Positions 7,746 through 20,000 of a stretch of 64,000 bases of DNA are shown piece by piece. Position numbers and translations under genes: made by a program. The notes under the pieces were generated by a model, which was not told where the DNA came from, ran no database searches, and saw only the letters and a program-made list of their open reading frames with translations. How positions within the stretch are numbered: the stretch's first letter is position 1; each line of letters starts with the position of its first letter. The DNA is taken from contig JAFZAC010000022.1 of assembly GCA_017548365.1 (NCBI GenBank), forward strand, positions 46,721 to 110,720, read 5' to 3'. The DNA is from Muribaculaceae bacterium. GTDB taxonomy: Bacteria; Bacteroidota; Bacteroidia; Bacteroidales; Muribaculaceae.

Positions 7746-8969
7746 TCAATTAAGGAGAATGTCGTAGACCGCAGTAACATCGCCTGCAGTGATACTCCCG
7801 TCGCCATCCTGATCGCCGTTCACGAGTGAACTATTGTCGTTGTTAAGCAGGTAATTATAGATTGCTGTAATATCTGCAGCAGTCACGATACCATCGCCGT
7901 CAACATCGCCAGGAACCACTTCGGGCTCTGGCACAGCATCGGGATGGAGATCAACAGCGCCGCAAACCTCGGTCGACTCCTCGCCAATCCAGCCACAGTC
8001 CTGAAGCATGGCACAATAAACCTTCACAAAGTCTATCTTCCTCAAGTCAACAGGATTGCCGTCATCATCTACCGCCCACTCTATTTTGAATCCCTTGTTC
8101 AAGTTTTCGGCAGTTATGCCTGTCGCATTGGTACCATAGCCATAGTGCTCGTCGCTGCGGTTATCCACGTAACCCCAATCAAAGAAACTCTGCACCCAGT
8201 AGTTGCCAATACCACTCTCATCAACGGCATTACATGGCAGTTTTGTGCCCTCAAAGGTCAAAGTCTCACCTTCTGTCCACTGGGGCCAATAGCTTTGAGT
8301 ATGCCAATAATTCTTGCGGATGTAGCCCTCTTGCAGACTATCAACACTGTTGCAAGTCCAACGGATGTACTGGTTGTGATACTGGTTCATGCCAAGAGGG
8401 CCAAACTGACTGTCATCGGGCTTATAGTAGGTAATAGTAAAATGTTTCTGAGTTTTGGGATTATTATACTCGCTACCAACAAGCTCATACCAAGGATCAT
8501 CGGGGATGCCATTGCCGTTAACGTCACGGCTCACCATCACAATGCCAGGCTCACTGCTACCGCCCGATGTTGTCGTGTTGTTGGCCTGGAAACCATTACC
8601 AAAAATCTGAATGTCATACTCTCCTTCAACATTAACCACTGGATGATCAAATCCAAATACCACATATCCACCAAAGGACCCGAGACTAATCATGCCTGGC
8701 ATTGCTGTAATCGTAGTGTCGTTGACTGTAAGGATAGAACCATCGGGCATTTCTATCTCATCGCTGGTAATTGTAGTATAACCACAAATTGCGCAAGATG
8801 CACGAGCAATGACACTGTCACGAGGCTCACCATCATTATACAATGGTGTGTTGTTCACAAACTGCCCTGGCGCTGGCATAAAATCATAAACCTTTGTGAT
8901 ATAAGGCTTGTTTTGCGCTTGCGCCAGCAATGTAATCATTGCAATTAAAAGAAGTAAAAATCGTTTCAT
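7746..8969 (-). CDS. Exported surface protein with C-terminal dockerin-like repeat
   Basis: 407 residues; signal peptide MKRFLLLLIAMITLLAQAQ. The body (about 20-340) resembles the PKD-like cell-surface proteins found beside BtuG genes, with a Gly-rich beta region and a GNGIPDDPWYE motif. The last 60 residues contain two dockerin-type calcium loops, GDVDGDGIVTAADITAIY and a second GDQDGDGSITAGDV unit. In Muribaculaceae such tails occur on many exported proteins and need not imply a cellulosome. It lies 15 nt after btuG in the B12 operon, so it is probably expressed in response to low cobalamin. Its exact role is unknown. Confidence 0.75.
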   Translation of the reverse strand: MKRFLLLLIAMITLLAQAQNKPYITKVYDFMPAPGQFVNNTPLYNDGEPRDSVIARASCAICGYTTITSDEIEMPDGSILTVNDTTITAMPGMISLGSFGGYVVFGFDHPVVNVEGEYDIQIFGNGFQANNTTTSGGSSEPGIVMVSRDVNGNGIPDDPWYELVGSEYNNPKTQKHFTITYYKPDDSQFGPLGMNQYHNQYIRWTCNSVDSLQEGYIRKNYWHTQSYWPQWTEGETLTFEGTKLPCNAVDESGIGNYWVQSFFDWGYVDNRSDEHYGYGTNATGITAENLNKGFKIEWAVDDDGNPVDLRKIDFVKVYCAMLQDCGWIGEESTEVCGAVDLHPDAVPEPEVVPGDVDGDGIVTAADITAIYNYLLNNDNSSLVNGDQDGDGSITAGDVTAVYDILLN

Positions 8970-8984
8970 ATATAATGTTTTATG

Positions 8985-10151
8985 TTATTTCTCATTGATG
9001 TTATCGCCCACAAACGCGAAATGTGCCGGGATGTCGCCAGTACGCACATCCCACTGTTTCACTCCCTCGGGACTGAAACAGTATAGTCGACCAGGTGACA
9101 CATAGTCTTTAGCATCGGTGACATAGATCTCCTTTGTGATAGGATTAACAGCGACACTATAAGGCATCGTGATTTCCTGTTCTGTACCGTCGGTAATAAA
9201 GCTATTTGAAACCTGCTCAAGGGTTGATGTGTTGATAAGTGCGTACGACACCTCATTCTTCATTGTCACATAGCTGAACTGAACACCAATCACATAGAGT
9301 GAATCCCCATCGAGCCACATGCTGCTCACGCTAGTGTCAAAAGTCTTGACAAGCCGCTGATGACGTGTATCATAGACAAACAGGCGACTCTGGTTCTCAT
9401 AGTAGTCGCCACGCGACGAAATCCACAAATTGCCATGCTGGTCGGCACGACAGCACTGTAGATTGATGTCCACCTCAATCCTCTTTTCCTCACTGAATGT
9501 GTCAATATCGATAACCGAAACTGTGTTCTCGTAGTTCGGCACCATATAACCTCCAGAGTTTGCTACATAGATTTTCCCATTGATAATATCCAACTCATCG
9601 GGTTGATATCCCACTAAGCACGTATCTACCACTTGCAGTGTTGTGGTGTCGATTTTTGCCACATATCCACGTTGCTTGTAGTCAGTAGTAATCTCAACAG
9701 GACCAGCATAACTGGTCACATATGCATAGCCACCATAGAACTTGATAAAACGGCAATTGGGAATTTCGATTTGGCCTATCTTCTTAACGCTCATCTTGTC
9801 CATTACGTCAATCTTGTTGGAGCAGTTAATTACAGCATAAAGCTTACTGCCATATATTCCCAAATCGTTACCCACATCGCCCATCTCTTTAGGGACATCG
9901 GGGTTGGCAAAACCAAAGATATTACGTGTGTAGCGTCCTGTTCTGAAATTATAATAATCTAGCGTAGCCTTGTTACTGCCCATGTTGCCCTCATTAAGAA
10001 GGTAGAATGCTTGCACCGACGTGAATTGCGGTGCTGTAATTTCAACTTCCTCGGGGACGAATATAACAACCTCTTCACGACAAGAGACAGTTGTTAGCAT
10101 CACTGCAAAAAGCAACAACTTTAAAAATAATATGTGAGGCTTTATTATCAT
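8985..10151 (-). CDS. btuG: BtuG-type surface lipoprotein, vitamin B12-binding beta-propeller
   Basis: 388 residues with a lipoprotein signal (LLLFAVMLTTVSC, Cys24). The rest reads as a YncE-like seven-bladed propeller: repeated strands such as YGSKLYAVINCSNKIDVMD and IINGKIYVANSGG. In Bacteroides, BtuG is a surface lipoprotein that binds cobalamin very tightly and caps the BtuB transporter. Its start overlaps the btuB stop by 4 bases (ATGA), which points to coupled translation. Context (cobalamin riboswitch, btuB next to it) makes the assignment strong, although the B12-contact residues cannot be checked by eye. Confidence 0.85.
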   Translation of the reverse strand: MIIKPHILFLKLLLFAVMLTTVSCREEVVIFVPEEVEITAPQFTSVQAFYLLNEGNMGSNKATLDYYNFRTGRYTRNIFGFANPDVPKEMGDVGNDLGIYGSKLYAVINCSNKIDVMDKMSVKKIGQIEIPNCRFIKFYGGYAYVTSYAGPVEITTDYKQRGYVAKIDTTTLQVVDTCLVGYQPDELDIINGKIYVANSGGYMVPNYENTVSVIDIDTFSEEKRIEVDINLQCCRADQHGNLWISSRGDYYENQSRLFVYDTRHQRLVKTFDTSVSSMWLDGDSLYVIGVQFSYVTMKNEVSYALINTSTLEQVSNSFITDGTEQEITMPYSVAVNPITKEIYVTDAKDYVSPGRLYCFSPEGVKQWDVRTGDIPAHFAFVGDNINEK

Positions 10152-12208
10152 ATATCAAACTTTAATATCAATCGATAATTGCGTCCTGGCATAGGATAGT
10201 TTTGGATTACGTCATACTGCTGATTAAACACGTTATTGACTTCGGCTGTGATTTTCAGACTTGTTCTACCTATCGCAAACAAATAGCTTGCACTAAGGTC
10301 GTGAGTATACCAAGGCTGCTCATGGTTGGCAAGTATGTTGGCGCTGTTGTGATAACGCTCACCCACATAAATGCAGCTATAGTTAAAGTCTAGGTTTTTC
10401 CATGCAGCATGAACCGTGGCGCTGCCGCTATGCCAGGGAATATAGGAGATTTGCCCCTTATAACAGCCGCCATCAAGAGTGTCGGCAGGATTGCTATAGT
10501 CCTGAGCACGCTGGTAAGTGTAATTGATTCCACCCTCGAGTACTATGTCGTGCGGTAATCTGAAAGCCAAGCGCGCTGTGAAGTCGATACCACGAATCTT
10601 AACCTTACCAATGTTCATCATCATCCAACGATACTGGCCAGTTCCTTTAGGAACAGCTATAATCTTGTCATTGACGATATTATAATAAGCGTCGGCACTC
10701 AATTTCACTCCACGGAACCATCCGCTTTCCAAATAACGCTGGTAGAGTGTTCCAACATTCCATTGGGTAGCATATTCAGGGCGTAGGCCAGCATTGCCAA
10801 TGTCAGTGTAATACAAATCGTTGAAAGTGGGCATGCGGAAGATGCGCTTGAAGAATGCCCTGAAATTCAAGTCGTGCTCCTGCCAAGGCTGATAACTCAT
10901 GAACACCGCTGGAGTAAACTTGTTTAGATGCTTGTTATGTTTCTCTATCACCGTGCTTCCCGAACGTGAAGTGTAGCGGTCGTTTACGTGAGTGTAAAGC
11001 ACGCTTGCCTGAATTTTGAAACCTCTCCAAGTGCGAGCGGTTGAGAGTGCAGCTAGCAACGTATGACGAGTGGGACAGGCGAAATTGACAAGGTTGGAAT
11101 TGAGATAGTTCCACTTGTAGTCTACGCTTAGATTGGCTTCCCAATCGGACATGATGGTATATTTGTTGGCACTGGAGACGTAGATTTCGTCTTGCCAAAA
11201 CTTGTTGTCAAGATACATCAACGTTGTGTCGGGATTAAGATATCGCATGTAATCACGAGCATATTTGGCATTGAGCATCATCTCATAACGCTCTCCCAAG
11301 CACTTTTGCCAGCTACCTTGAGCAAAGAAATTGCGGTCCCACTGACGTTGAGCGCTTTTCCAAACATTATTGACAATAGCTCCAGGTATACCACGCTCGC
11401 TATCGTAGTAATAGGCTTTAGCATTCCATTTGCCATCCTCGCTTGTGCCAAATATAGCGCCCTCAGCACGAAATGCTTGCACATCGCCATTCTTGCGCAC
11501 AGCGGTTGTATCCCAGGCTACAACACCATCGCTGAATACCTTACGATAGCGGAAGTGATATTGACCAGTGGCATAGGTGTACTCGGCATTGAGCGACATG
11601 GTAAGATTGCGGTTGAAACGGTGCTCCCAACGAATACTAGGATTAGCAAGTCCAAAGGAGCCTGTGCGCATAGTAATATTCAGATTGTCATGCTTATCGC
11701 CAATGAATTTAGGACGTTTTGTTCGTAAATAAATACTGCCTGCCGAACCATAATCACGTGCAGGCTGAAAAATCTCGCTCTTCTGCCCATTGTAAAGAGA
11801 AATCTCCTCAACGTTGTCGAGAGAGAAGCGTCCCAAGTCGATTTGACCGTTTTGGGCGTTGCCAAGTTGTATGCCATCATAGAATACACCCATGTGATTG
11901 GTTCCCATTGAGCGCATATCAACGGTCTTAATACCCCCCACCCCACCATAGTCCTTGAGCTGAACGCCGGCAAAATAGCGAATGGCATCGGCTACCGAAT
12001 GGCTGTTCAATCGCTCTAGTTGCTTACCTTTGAGCATCTGAGATGGGATAACATTACCATATGGTCGGTTGCCATAGACTACCACATTCTGAAGGTATTG
12101 TATAGTGTCAATATCTTCAACTTGGGACAAAGAGTTAACCTCCTGAGCCTGTGCGCCCAAGAAACAAGAAAACAAAGCCACCAACGCAATAGCAATTTTC
12201 TTTAACAT
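10148..12208 (-). CDS. btuB: BtuB-type TonB-dependent vitamin B12 transporter
   Basis: 686 residues. Signal peptide to about residue 22, then a plug domain with the VVVYGNRP TonB-box-like region, the DAIRYFAGV and VDMRSMG motifs and the GSAGSIYLRT element that ends the plug. The remainder is a beta-barrel closing with an aromatic strand (YRLILKFDI). Length and features fit outer-membrane B12 receptors. It is the first gene behind the cobalamin riboswitch and overlaps btuG by 4 bases. The inner-membrane BtuCDF parts are not in this window. Confidence 0.9.
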   Translation of the reverse strand: MLKKIAIALVALFSCFLGAQAQEVNSLSQVEDIDTIQYLQNVVVYGNRPYGNVIPSQMLKGKQLERLNSHSVADAIRYFAGVQLKDYGGVGGIKTVDMRSMGTNHMGVFYDGIQLGNAQNGQIDLGRFSLDNVEEISLYNGQKSEIFQPARDYGSAGSIYLRTKRPKFIGDKHDNLNITMRTGSFGLANPSIRWEHRFNRNLTMSLNAEYTYATGQYHFRYRKVFSDGVVAWDTTAVRKNGDVQAFRAEGAIFGTSEDGKWNAKAYYYDSERGIPGAIVNNVWKSAQRQWDRNFFAQGSWQKCLGERYEMMLNAKYARDYMRYLNPDTTLMYLDNKFWQDEIYVSSANKYTIMSDWEANLSVDYKWNYLNSNLVNFACPTRHTLLAALSTARTWRGFKIQASVLYTHVNDRYTSRSGSTVIEKHNKHLNKFTPAVFMSYQPWQEHDLNFRAFFKRIFRMPTFNDLYYTDIGNAGLRPEYATQWNVGTLYQRYLESGWFRGVKLSADAYYNIVNDKIIAVPKGTGQYRWMMMNIGKVKIRGIDFTARLAFRLPHDIVLEGGINYTYQRAQDYSNPADTLDGGCYKGQISYIPWHSGSATVHAAWKNLDFNYSCIYVGERYHNSANILANHEQPWYTHDLSASYLFAIGRTSLKITAEVNNVFNQQYDVIQNYPMPGRNYRLILKFDI

Positions 12209-12246
12209 AACTCTTTTAACCCCGTTAGTCAGTTAAATTTTTAGCA

Positions 12247-12418
12247 TTGTGGCAGGTTTTCTGACTTATCCCATTGTAGCACCGCCTTCCCATCTTGTTT
12301 GACAGTGACGATAGTAGAGTGTGCTACAACTTGGTCGGGAAATACAGCAGCGTGGTCTGTCCAGGATTCTCACCTGGTTCCCTTTTAACTGCGAGGCACA
12401 AACGCCCGCACAGCACCA
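12247..12418 (-). promoter_or_regulatory. Cobalamin riboswitch
   Basis: On the minus strand the conserved blocks of the AdoCbl riboswitch appear in order: AAAAGGGAA, the GGTGAGAATCC stretch, GACAG, GCTGCTGTA, GGGAAGGCGG, and finally GTCAGAAAACCTGCC. The aptamer ends about 40 nt before the btuB ATG. Bound cobalamin should lower expression of the four downstream genes. Confidence 0.93.
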
Positions 12419-12428
12419 AAATGCGCTG

Positions 12429-12436
12429 CAAAGTTA
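12429..12436 (-). promoter_or_regulatory. -7 box of the riboswitch operon
   Basis: TAACTTTG on the minus strand, about 10-15 nt upstream of the riboswitch 5' end. No clear -33 TTTG was found. Confidence 0.65.
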
Positions 12437-12589
12437 ATAAAAAGTTTTCAGTTTTAAGTAATTAGTTGGTTAGTTTTTGTTTTAAGACAAATTTTAAACA
12501 GAATTTACGACTCTTGCACAGCAAAAACCGTCATTTAATTCTACTGAATTCATTAATGCACACTGCCACAACATAAGTACATAATAGCA

Positions 12590-12634
12590 TAAAAAAAACT
12601 CTGGAACTCTCCCTAATAGGTCAAGTTCCAGAGT
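12590..12634 (-). terminator. Terminator of the rpoBC transcript
   Basis: An 11-bp perfect stem (12598-12608 with 12624-12634) followed on the minus strand by eight Ts, 49 bp after the rpoC stop. The stretch 12437-12589 holds nothing I recognise. Confidence 0.9.
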
Positions 12635-12682
12635 CACTTCCACTTATGAAAACAGATAATAATGTTGATTTTTAATCAACCA

Positions 12683-15600
12683 TTATTTTATCGAAAATTG
12701 GTCAACGACTTCCACATCTTTGATGACAGCAGCACGATCAAAGTCATCTTTACTGCCAACAACGAGTGTTTGATATTCACGCAAACCTGTACCAGCTGGG
12801 ATGAGGTGACCGCAAATCACGTTCTCCTTCATACCCTCAAGGTAGTCAACCTTGCCACTGATAGCTGCTTCATTGAGCACCTTGGTAGTTTCCTGGAAGG
12901 ATGCCGCCGAGATAAAGCTCTTGGTTTGCAGAGCGGCACGGGTAATACCTTGCAGAATCTGCTCACTGGTAGCAGGAACAGCATCGCGAACCTTAACCTC
13001 GCGCAAAGCCTTGCGCTTGAGCATAGAGTTTATATCGCGAAGCTTGCGTGCGGTAATCATCTGACCCTTGTCCACGTCGAGAGAGTCTCCGCAGTCAATG
13101 ACAATCTTCTTGCCCCAAATGCGGTCGTTCTCGTCCATGAAGTCGCGCTTGTCAACAACTTGCTGCTCGAGGAAGTTAGTGTCACCTGGATCGATGATGT
13201 TTACCTTGCGCATCATCTGGCGAACGATAACCTCAAAGTGCTTGTCGTTGATCTTCACACCCTGCAGGCGGTAAACGTCCTGAACCTCGTTAACGATATA
13301 GTCCTGAACTGCTGTTGGGCCCTTGATGCGAAGGATGTCGGCTGGAGTGACAGCACCATCCGAAAGTGGTGTACCGGCACGTACCGAGTCATTTTCAAGC
13401 ACGAGAATCTGCTTTGACATTGGCACGAGATACTTCTTCTCCTCACCATTCTTGCTGGTGACGATAATCTCGCGGTTGCCACGCTTGATCTTTCCGAAGG
13501 TCACTACACCGTCAATCTCGCTTACGATAGCGGGGTTAGATGGGTTGCGAGCCTCAAAGAGCTCAGTAACACGTGGCAGACCACCAGTGATATCACCGGC
13601 TCCACCGCTCGATGCACGTGGAATCTTCACGAATACCTCGCCTGGAGTGATTTCTTCACCCTCCACCTTCATCAAGTGAGCACCTACTGGAAGTGAATAG
13701 GTCTTGATAGGTGCTGCATCGGGATTGTCAAAGTCCTCAACAGCAAACAGCTGAGCCTCGGGGATACGAGTATGGTCTTTCGACTCGATAACAATCATCT
13801 CGCTCTTGTTGGATGTCTCGTCAACCTCATTGCGATAGGTAACACCCTCGATGAGATTCTTGTATTTCAAGCGACCACCCACCTCGCTCACAATTACGGC
13901 GTTGAATGGGTCCCACTCGCAAATCACGTCACCCTTCTTGAGCATGTCACCTGGCTTGAAGAACAACTTCGAGCCATAGACGATGTTGGCGCTGGTGAGC
14001 ATCATATTGGTGTTAGGATCCACGATGCGCATCTCGGCCATACGTCCTATTACGATATCGTGACCGTCCTTATCGGCAACGGTACGAAGCTCGTCAATCT
14101 CTAGACGACCGTCATATTTAGATGTCATGTTGCTGACAGCTGCAATATTGCTAGCCACACCACCCACGTGGAAGGTACGCAGAGTAAGCTGAGTACCAGG
14201 CTCGCCAATTGACTGAGCGGCAATCACGCCCACTGCCTCGCCCTTCTGTACGAGTCGGTGATTAGCAAGGTTGCGACCATAACACTTGGCGCAAACACCA
14301 TGTTTTGACTCGCAAGTGAGAACCGAACGAATCTCCACACTCTCGATAGGAGAGTTGTTGATGCGGTCGGCAGCAGCGTCGCTAATTTCCTCACCCGACT
14401 CAACGATTACCTCGCCGGTTGTTGGGTCGACAACGTCATGAACCGAAACGCGTCCAACGATGCGCTCGCCTAGAGTAGCAACTACATCATCGTTGTTCTT
14501 AACCTCGCGGCAAACAAGTCCACGCAATGTTCCGCAATCGTCCTCAGTGATAATCACATCGTGAGCCACGTCAACAAGACGACGGGTAAGGTAACCAGCG
14601 TCGGCGGTCTTCAAAGCGGTATCGGCAAGACCCTTGCGGGCACCGTGAGTAGAGATAAAGTACTCGAGCACCGACAGACCTTCCTTGAAGTTTGCAAGAA
14701 TTGGGTTCTCGATAATCTGGTGGCCACCTTCAACACCACTCTTCTGAGGCTTGGCCATAAGACCACGCATACCTGAGAGCTGGCGAATCTGGTCACGCGA
14801 ACCACGAGCGCCCGAGTCAAGCATCATGTAAACAGAGTTGAAACCTTGCTTATCGGCCGAAATCTGCTTCATCAGAGTGTCGGTCAAACGGCTGTTCACG
14901 TGTGTCCAAATATCGATAATCTGATTATATCGCTCGTTGTTGGTAATGAAACCCATGTTGTAGTTGTTCATTACCTCCTCGACCTGAGCATCGCCCTCCT
15001 CGATGAGCTTCTGCTTCTCGGGGGGAACGAGCACGTCGTCAAGGTTGAACGACAAACCGCCCTTGAATGCCATGTAGTAACCCAGGTTCTTGATATCGTC
15101 AAGGAACTTGGCACTGCGTGGCACACCACAATTGCGGATAACCTTGGTAATAATCTTCTTGAGCGATTTCTTAGAAATCACCTCGTTGACATATCCCAGT
15201 TCCTCAGGAACGCTGTTGTTGAAGATGATGCGACCAACCGAAGTCTCCTTAACGATGTGCTTGATGGGGTTGCCATCGGCGTCAACGTCGTCGACCATAA
15301 CCGAAATGATAGCATTCATCGCCAACTTGCCCTCGTTGAAGGCGATAGTAGCCTCCTCAGGACCGTAGAATGTGAGACCCTCACCCTTGGCGCCTTCGCG
15401 CAGCTTAGTGATGTAATAGAGTCCCAATACCATGTCCTGTGATGGCACAGTGATAGGTTCTCCGTTAGCAGGATTAAGGATGTTGTGAGGCATGAGCATG
15501 AGCATCTGAGCCTCAACAATAGCCTCGTTGCCAAGTGGCAAGTGAACAGCCATCTGGTCACCATCAAAGTCGGCATTAAATGGAGTACATGCCAGTGGAT

Positions 15601-17053
15601 GCAGCTGAATTGCTTTGCCCTCAATGAGTTTGGGCTGGAACGCCTGGATACCGAGACGGTGCAGGGTTGGAGCACGGTTCAGGAGCACTGGGTGTCCCTT
15701 CATAACGTTCTCGAGAATATCCCATACCACGGGCTCCTTGCGGTCAACAATCTTCTTAGCGCTCTTTACAGTCTTCACGATTCCGCGCTCAATGAGCTTG
15801 CGAATCACAAATGGCTTGTAAAGCTCGGCTGCCATATCCTTAGGCACACCGCACTCGCCCATCTTGAGCTCTGGACCTACAACGATTACCGAACGGGCCG
15901 AATAGTCAACACGTTTACCGAGCAAGTTCTGACGGAAACGTCCTTGCTTACCCTTAAGGCTGTCGCTCAACGACTTGAGAGGACGGTTGGCATCACTCTT
16001 GACAGCACTCGACTTGCGAGAGTTGTCGAGCAGCGAGTCAACAGCTTCTTGAAGCATACGCTTCTCGTTGCGCAGAATCACCTCAGGAGCCTTAATCTCG
16101 ATAAGGCGTTTTAGACGGTTGTTACGGATAATCACACGGCGATACAGGTCGTTAAGATCGCTTGTAGCGAAGCGGCCACCATCGAGTGGCACCAATGGGC
16201 GCAAATCGGGTGGAATGACAGGTATCACCTTAAGAATCATCCACTCTGGACGGTTCATATTCTTGCTTGAGCGGAACATCTCAACCACTTGACGACGCTT
16301 GAGGGCGTCGGTCTTACGCTGCTGCGATGTCTCGTGGCTGGCACGGTCGCGAAGCTCATTAGAGAGCTTGTCAAGATTGAGTTCAGCAAGGAGGTCATAG
16401 ATTGCCTCGGCACCCATCTTGGCAACGAACTTGTTAGGATCGCTGTCGTCAAGGTTGCGGTTGCCTTCTGGCAACTTTTCCTGGATAGCAAGATATTCTT
16501 CCTCGCTCAGAAGGTCATACTTCTGCAGTCGGTTGGCCTGGTCACGAACCTTGGTACTCTCGGCAATGCCGGGAACAACCTTGAACGAGCCGTCTTGCTC
16601 ATCAACAACCACATTACCTGGGTTGATGACGATATAACGCTCATAGTAGATCACCGAGTCGAGCTTCTTGGTGGGAAGTCCGAGCAGATAACCTATCTTG
16701 TTAGGCAACGAACGGAAATACCAGATGTGAGCAACGGGAACAACAAGCTGAATGTGACCGCTGCGCTCACGACGCACCTTCTTTTCGGTTACCTCAACAC
16801 CACAACGGTCGCACACGATGTTACGATAGCGTATGCGTTTATACTTGCCGCAATGGCACTCATAGTCCTTTACAGGACCAAAGATGCGCTCGCAAAACAA
16901 GCCGTCGCGCTCTGGCTTATAGGTACGATAGTTGATGGTCTCGGGCTTTAGTACCTCACCCTTTGAATTACCCAGAATGTCGTCGGGAGACGCCAGTCCA
17001 ATGGTAATTTTAGAGAAGTTACTTCTTATCTTATTGTCTTTCTTAAAAGCCAT
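12683..17053 (-). CDS. rpoC: RNA polymerase beta-prime subunit
   Basis: 1456 residues, full length for Bacteroidota. The N-terminal zinc site ([11 protein letters not shown] then CDRCGVEV), the catalytic [15 protein letters not shown] motif at about 490-500, and the second zinc cluster ([17 protein letters not shown]) are all present, as is the [13 protein letters not shown] trigger-loop region. Catalyses RNA synthesis as part of the core enzyme. It follows rpoB by 37 nt and is the last gene of the block. Confidence 0.98.
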   Translation of the reverse strand: MAFKKDNKIRSNFSKITIGLASPDDILGNSKGEVLKPETINYRTYKPERDGLFCERIFGPVKDYECHCGKYKRIRYRNIVCDRCGVEVTEKKVRRERSGHIQLVVPVAHIWYFRSLPNKIGYLLGLPTKKLDSVIYYERYIVINPGNVVVDEQDGSFKVVPGIAESTKVRDQANRLQKYDLLSEEEYLAIQEKLPEGNRNLDDSDPNKFVAKMGAEAIYDLLAELNLDKLSNELRDRASHETSQQRKTDALKRRQVVEMFRSSKNMNRPEWMILKVIPVIPPDLRPLVPLDGGRFATSDLNDLYRRVIIRNNRLKRLIEIKAPEVILRNEKRMLQEAVDSLLDNSRKSSAVKSDANRPLKSLSDSLKGKQGRFRQNLLGKRVDYSARSVIVVGPELKMGECGVPKDMAAELYKPFVIRKLIERGIVKTVKSAKKIVDRKEPVVWDILENVMKGHPVLLNRAPTLHRLGIQAFQPKLIEGKAIQLHPLACTPFNADFDGDQMAVHLPLGNEAIVEAQMLMLMPHNILNPANGEPITVPSQDMVLGLYYITKLREGAKGEGLTFYGPEEATIAFNEGKLAMNAIISVMVDDVDADGNPIKHIVKETSVGRIIFNNSVPEELGYVNEVISKKSLKKIITKVIRNCGVPRSAKFLDDIKNLGYYMAFKGGLSFNLDDVLVPPEKQKLIEEGDAQVEEVMNNYNMGFITNNERYNQIIDIWTHVNSRLTDTLMKQISADKQGFNSVYMMLDSGARGSRDQIRQLSGMRGLMAKPQKSGVEGGHQIIENPILANFKEGLSVLEYFISTHGARKGLADTALKTADAGYLTRRLVDVAHDVIITEDDCGTLRGLVCREVKNNDDVVATLGERIVGRVSVHDVVDPTTGEVIVESGEEISDAAADRINNSPIESVEIRSVLTCESKHGVCAKCYGRNLANHRLVQKGEAVGVIAAQSIGEPGTQLTLRTFHVGGVASNIAAVSNMTSKYDGRLEIDELRTVADKDGHDIVIGRMAEMRIVDPNTNMMLTSANIVYGSKLFFKPGDMLKKGDVICEWDPFNAVIVSEVGGRLKYKNLIEGVTYRNEVDETSNKSEMIVIESKDHTRIPEAQLFAVEDFDNPDAAPIKTYSLPVGAHLMKVEGEEITPGEVFVKIPRASSGGAGDITGGLPRVTELFEARNPSNPAIVSEIDGVVTFGKIKRGNREIIVTSKNGEEKKYLVPMSKQILVLENDSVRAGTPLSDGAVTPADILRIKGPTAVQDYIVNEVQDVYRLQGVKINDKHFEVIVRQMMRKVNIIDPGDTNFLEQQVVDKRDFMDENDRIWGKKIVIDCGDSLDVDKGQMITARKLRDINSMLKRKALREVKVRDAVPATSEQILQGITRAALQTKSFISAASFQETTKVLNEAAISGKVDYLEGMKENVICGHLIPAGTGLREYQTLVVGSKDDFDRAAVIKDVEVVDQFSIK

Positions 17054-17090
17054 AATAATAATCTAATGAAAAGAGATAACGTTTTAACTA

Positions 17091-20000
17091 TTAATCGAGT
17101 GTGACACTTAAGCACAATCCACGCAACTCATGCAAGAGCACGTTGAGAGATTCGGGAATGCCAGGTGTGGGCATTGAGTCGCCCTTGACAATAGCCTCGT
17201 AGGCACGGCTGCGGCCAGTGACATCGTCACTCTTGATGGTAAGAATCTCCTGAAGGACATGGCTGGCGCCGAACGCCTCAAGAGCCCATACCTCCATCTC
17301 ACCAAAACGCTGACCACCAAATTGAGCTTTACCACCAAGTGGCTGCTGAGTAATGAGAGAGTAAGGACCAATGCTACGGGCATGCATCTTATCCTCGACC
17401 ATGTGACCGAGTTTAAGCATGTAAGTCACACCCACGGTAGCTTGCTGGTCGAAACGCTCGCCAGTGCCACCATCATAGAGCCAAGTCTTGCCCACGCGTG
17501 GCAGACCAGCCTTGTCGGTCCACTCATTCAGGTCATCGAGCGACGCACCGTCAAAGATTGGAGTAGCGAACTTAACATCGAGCTCACGTCCTGCCCATCC
17601 GAGCACAGCTTCGAAAATCTGGCCCAGGTTCATACGAGAAGGCACACCCAGAGGGTTGAGCACGATATCAACTGGAGTTCCGTCGGCAAGGAATGGCATG
17701 TCTTCCTGGCGCACCACGCGCGAAACAATACCTTTGTTACCGTGACGTCCAGCCATCTTATCACCAACGCCAATCTTGCGCTTCTTAGCAACATATACCT
17801 TTGCCATCTGCATGATTCCCGATGGGAGATCGTCGCCAATGGAAATATCGAATTTCTTGCGGCGAAGCTCGGCATCGATTGCCTTGCTCTTGCGTAGGTA
17901 ATTCATGATGCAGGCACGTATCATGTCGTTGGTGTGGTTGTCGCTTGTCCACTTGCTCAGGTTGAGCGAATCATATTCAAGACCCTTGAGCATATCGGCA
18001 GTGAACTTAGAATCCTTGGCGATTACCTCAGTATCAAGGAAGTCCTTGACACACATCGACTTCTTACCCTCGGTAAGGATGAGGAGCTTCTCCACGAGCT
18101 TGTTCTTGAGCTCGTCGAGACGGCTGTTGTAATCCTCCTCAAGCTTTTGAAGCACGGGGTCGCCACCTTTGCCTTTTCTCTTCTTCACGGCACGCGTGAA
18201 GAGGCGGGTGTTGATAATCACGCCCTTGAGTGATGGATTAGCCTTGAGTGAAGCATCTTTCACGTCGCCAGCCTTGTCGCCAAAGATAGCACGCAACAGC
18301 TTCTCCTCGGGTGTTGGGTCGCTCTCTCCCTTAGGAGTGATCTTACCAATGAGGATGTCGCCTGGCTGGATGTGAGCACCCACACGAATGATTCCACGCT
18401 CGTCGAGGTCCTTGGTGGCGTCCTCGCTCACGTTAGGAATATCGCTGGTGAGCTCTTCCATACCGCGCTTGGTCTCACGCACTTCGAGAGTGTACTCGTC
18501 AACGTGAACCGAAGTGAGGATATCCTCACGCACCATGCGCTCGTTAAGAACGATAGCGTCCTCATAGTTGTAACCCTTCCAAGGCATGTAAGCCACCTTG
18601 AGGTTGCGTCCAAGGGCAAGCTCGCCATCACAAGTTGAGTAACCCTCGGTGAGGATGTCACCCTTCTCAACACGCTGACCGCGCTCGCACACTGGACGTA
18701 AGTCGATAGTGGTGCTCTGGTTGGTCTTGCGGAATTTGGGAAGGAAGTACTCCTTAACGGGCTCATCGAAGCTTACGAAAGCCTCGTCTTCGGTCTGCTC
18801 ATAGCGGATGCGAATAACATCGGCGTCAACATATTCTATCACGCCAGTGCCCTCGGCCTGTATCTGGGTGCGGCTGTCAAATGCTAGACGCTCCTCGATA
18901 CCAGTACCAACGATAGGCGATTCACTGCGAAGCAGAGGAACTGCCTGGCGCATCATGTTGGCGCCCATCAGTGCACGGTTGGCATCGTCATGCTCCAAGA
19001 ATGGAATCATGGCGGCAGCAATCGAAGCAATCTGTTGTGGCGACACATCCATGAGCGAAATCTGGTCGGGCGATACCACAGGGAAGTCGGCATCCAGACG
19101 TGCTTTTACACGTGATTTCTGGAATGTTCCGTCATCGTTCAATGGAGCATTACCCTGAGCAATGATGTTGCTCTCCTCGCTCTCGGCGGTGAGATAAACG
19201 ATTTGATCATTATTAAGATTTACCTTTGAATTCTCAACCTTGCGGTAAGGAGTCTCGATAAATCCCAGCTTGTTGATCTTGGCATAGATGCACAATGAGG
19301 AGATAAGACCAATGTTTGGACCTTCAGGAGTCTCGATAGGACACAGACGACCATAGTGGGTGTAGTGCACGTCACGAACCTCAAAGCCTGCACGCTCACG
19401 CGAGAGTCCACCAGGACCCAGGGCGCTCATACGACGCTTGTGAGTGATCTCGGCAAGAGGGTTGGTCTGATCCATGAACTGAGACAGCGCGTTGGTGCCG
19501 AAGAAGGTGTTGATAACCGATGAAATGGTCTTGGCATTGATAAGATCAATGGGAGTAAACACCTCGTTGTCACGCACATTCATGCGCTCACGGATGGTGC
19601 GGGCCATACGGGCCAATCCCACGCCAAACTGGTTGTACAACTGCTCTCCTACGGTGCGAACACGACGGTTGCTCAAGTGGTCGATATCATCGACATCGGT
19701 CTTGCTGTTGATAAGGCCAATGAGGTATTTGATGATCTCGATGATGTCTTCCTTGGTGAGCACACGCACCTCGTCAGGAGTGATAAGTCCCAACTTCTTA
19801 TTGATGCGGAAACGGCCCACATCACCCAGGTCATAACGCTTCTCGCTGAAGAACAAGTTGTTGATGACCTCACGGGCACTTGCATCATCGGGTGGCTCGG
19901 CATTGCGCAACTGGCGATAAACATAGTTTATGGCCTCTTTCTCCGAGTTACATGCATCTTTGTTTAATGTGTTGAAGATAATCTGGTATTCACCAGTGTT

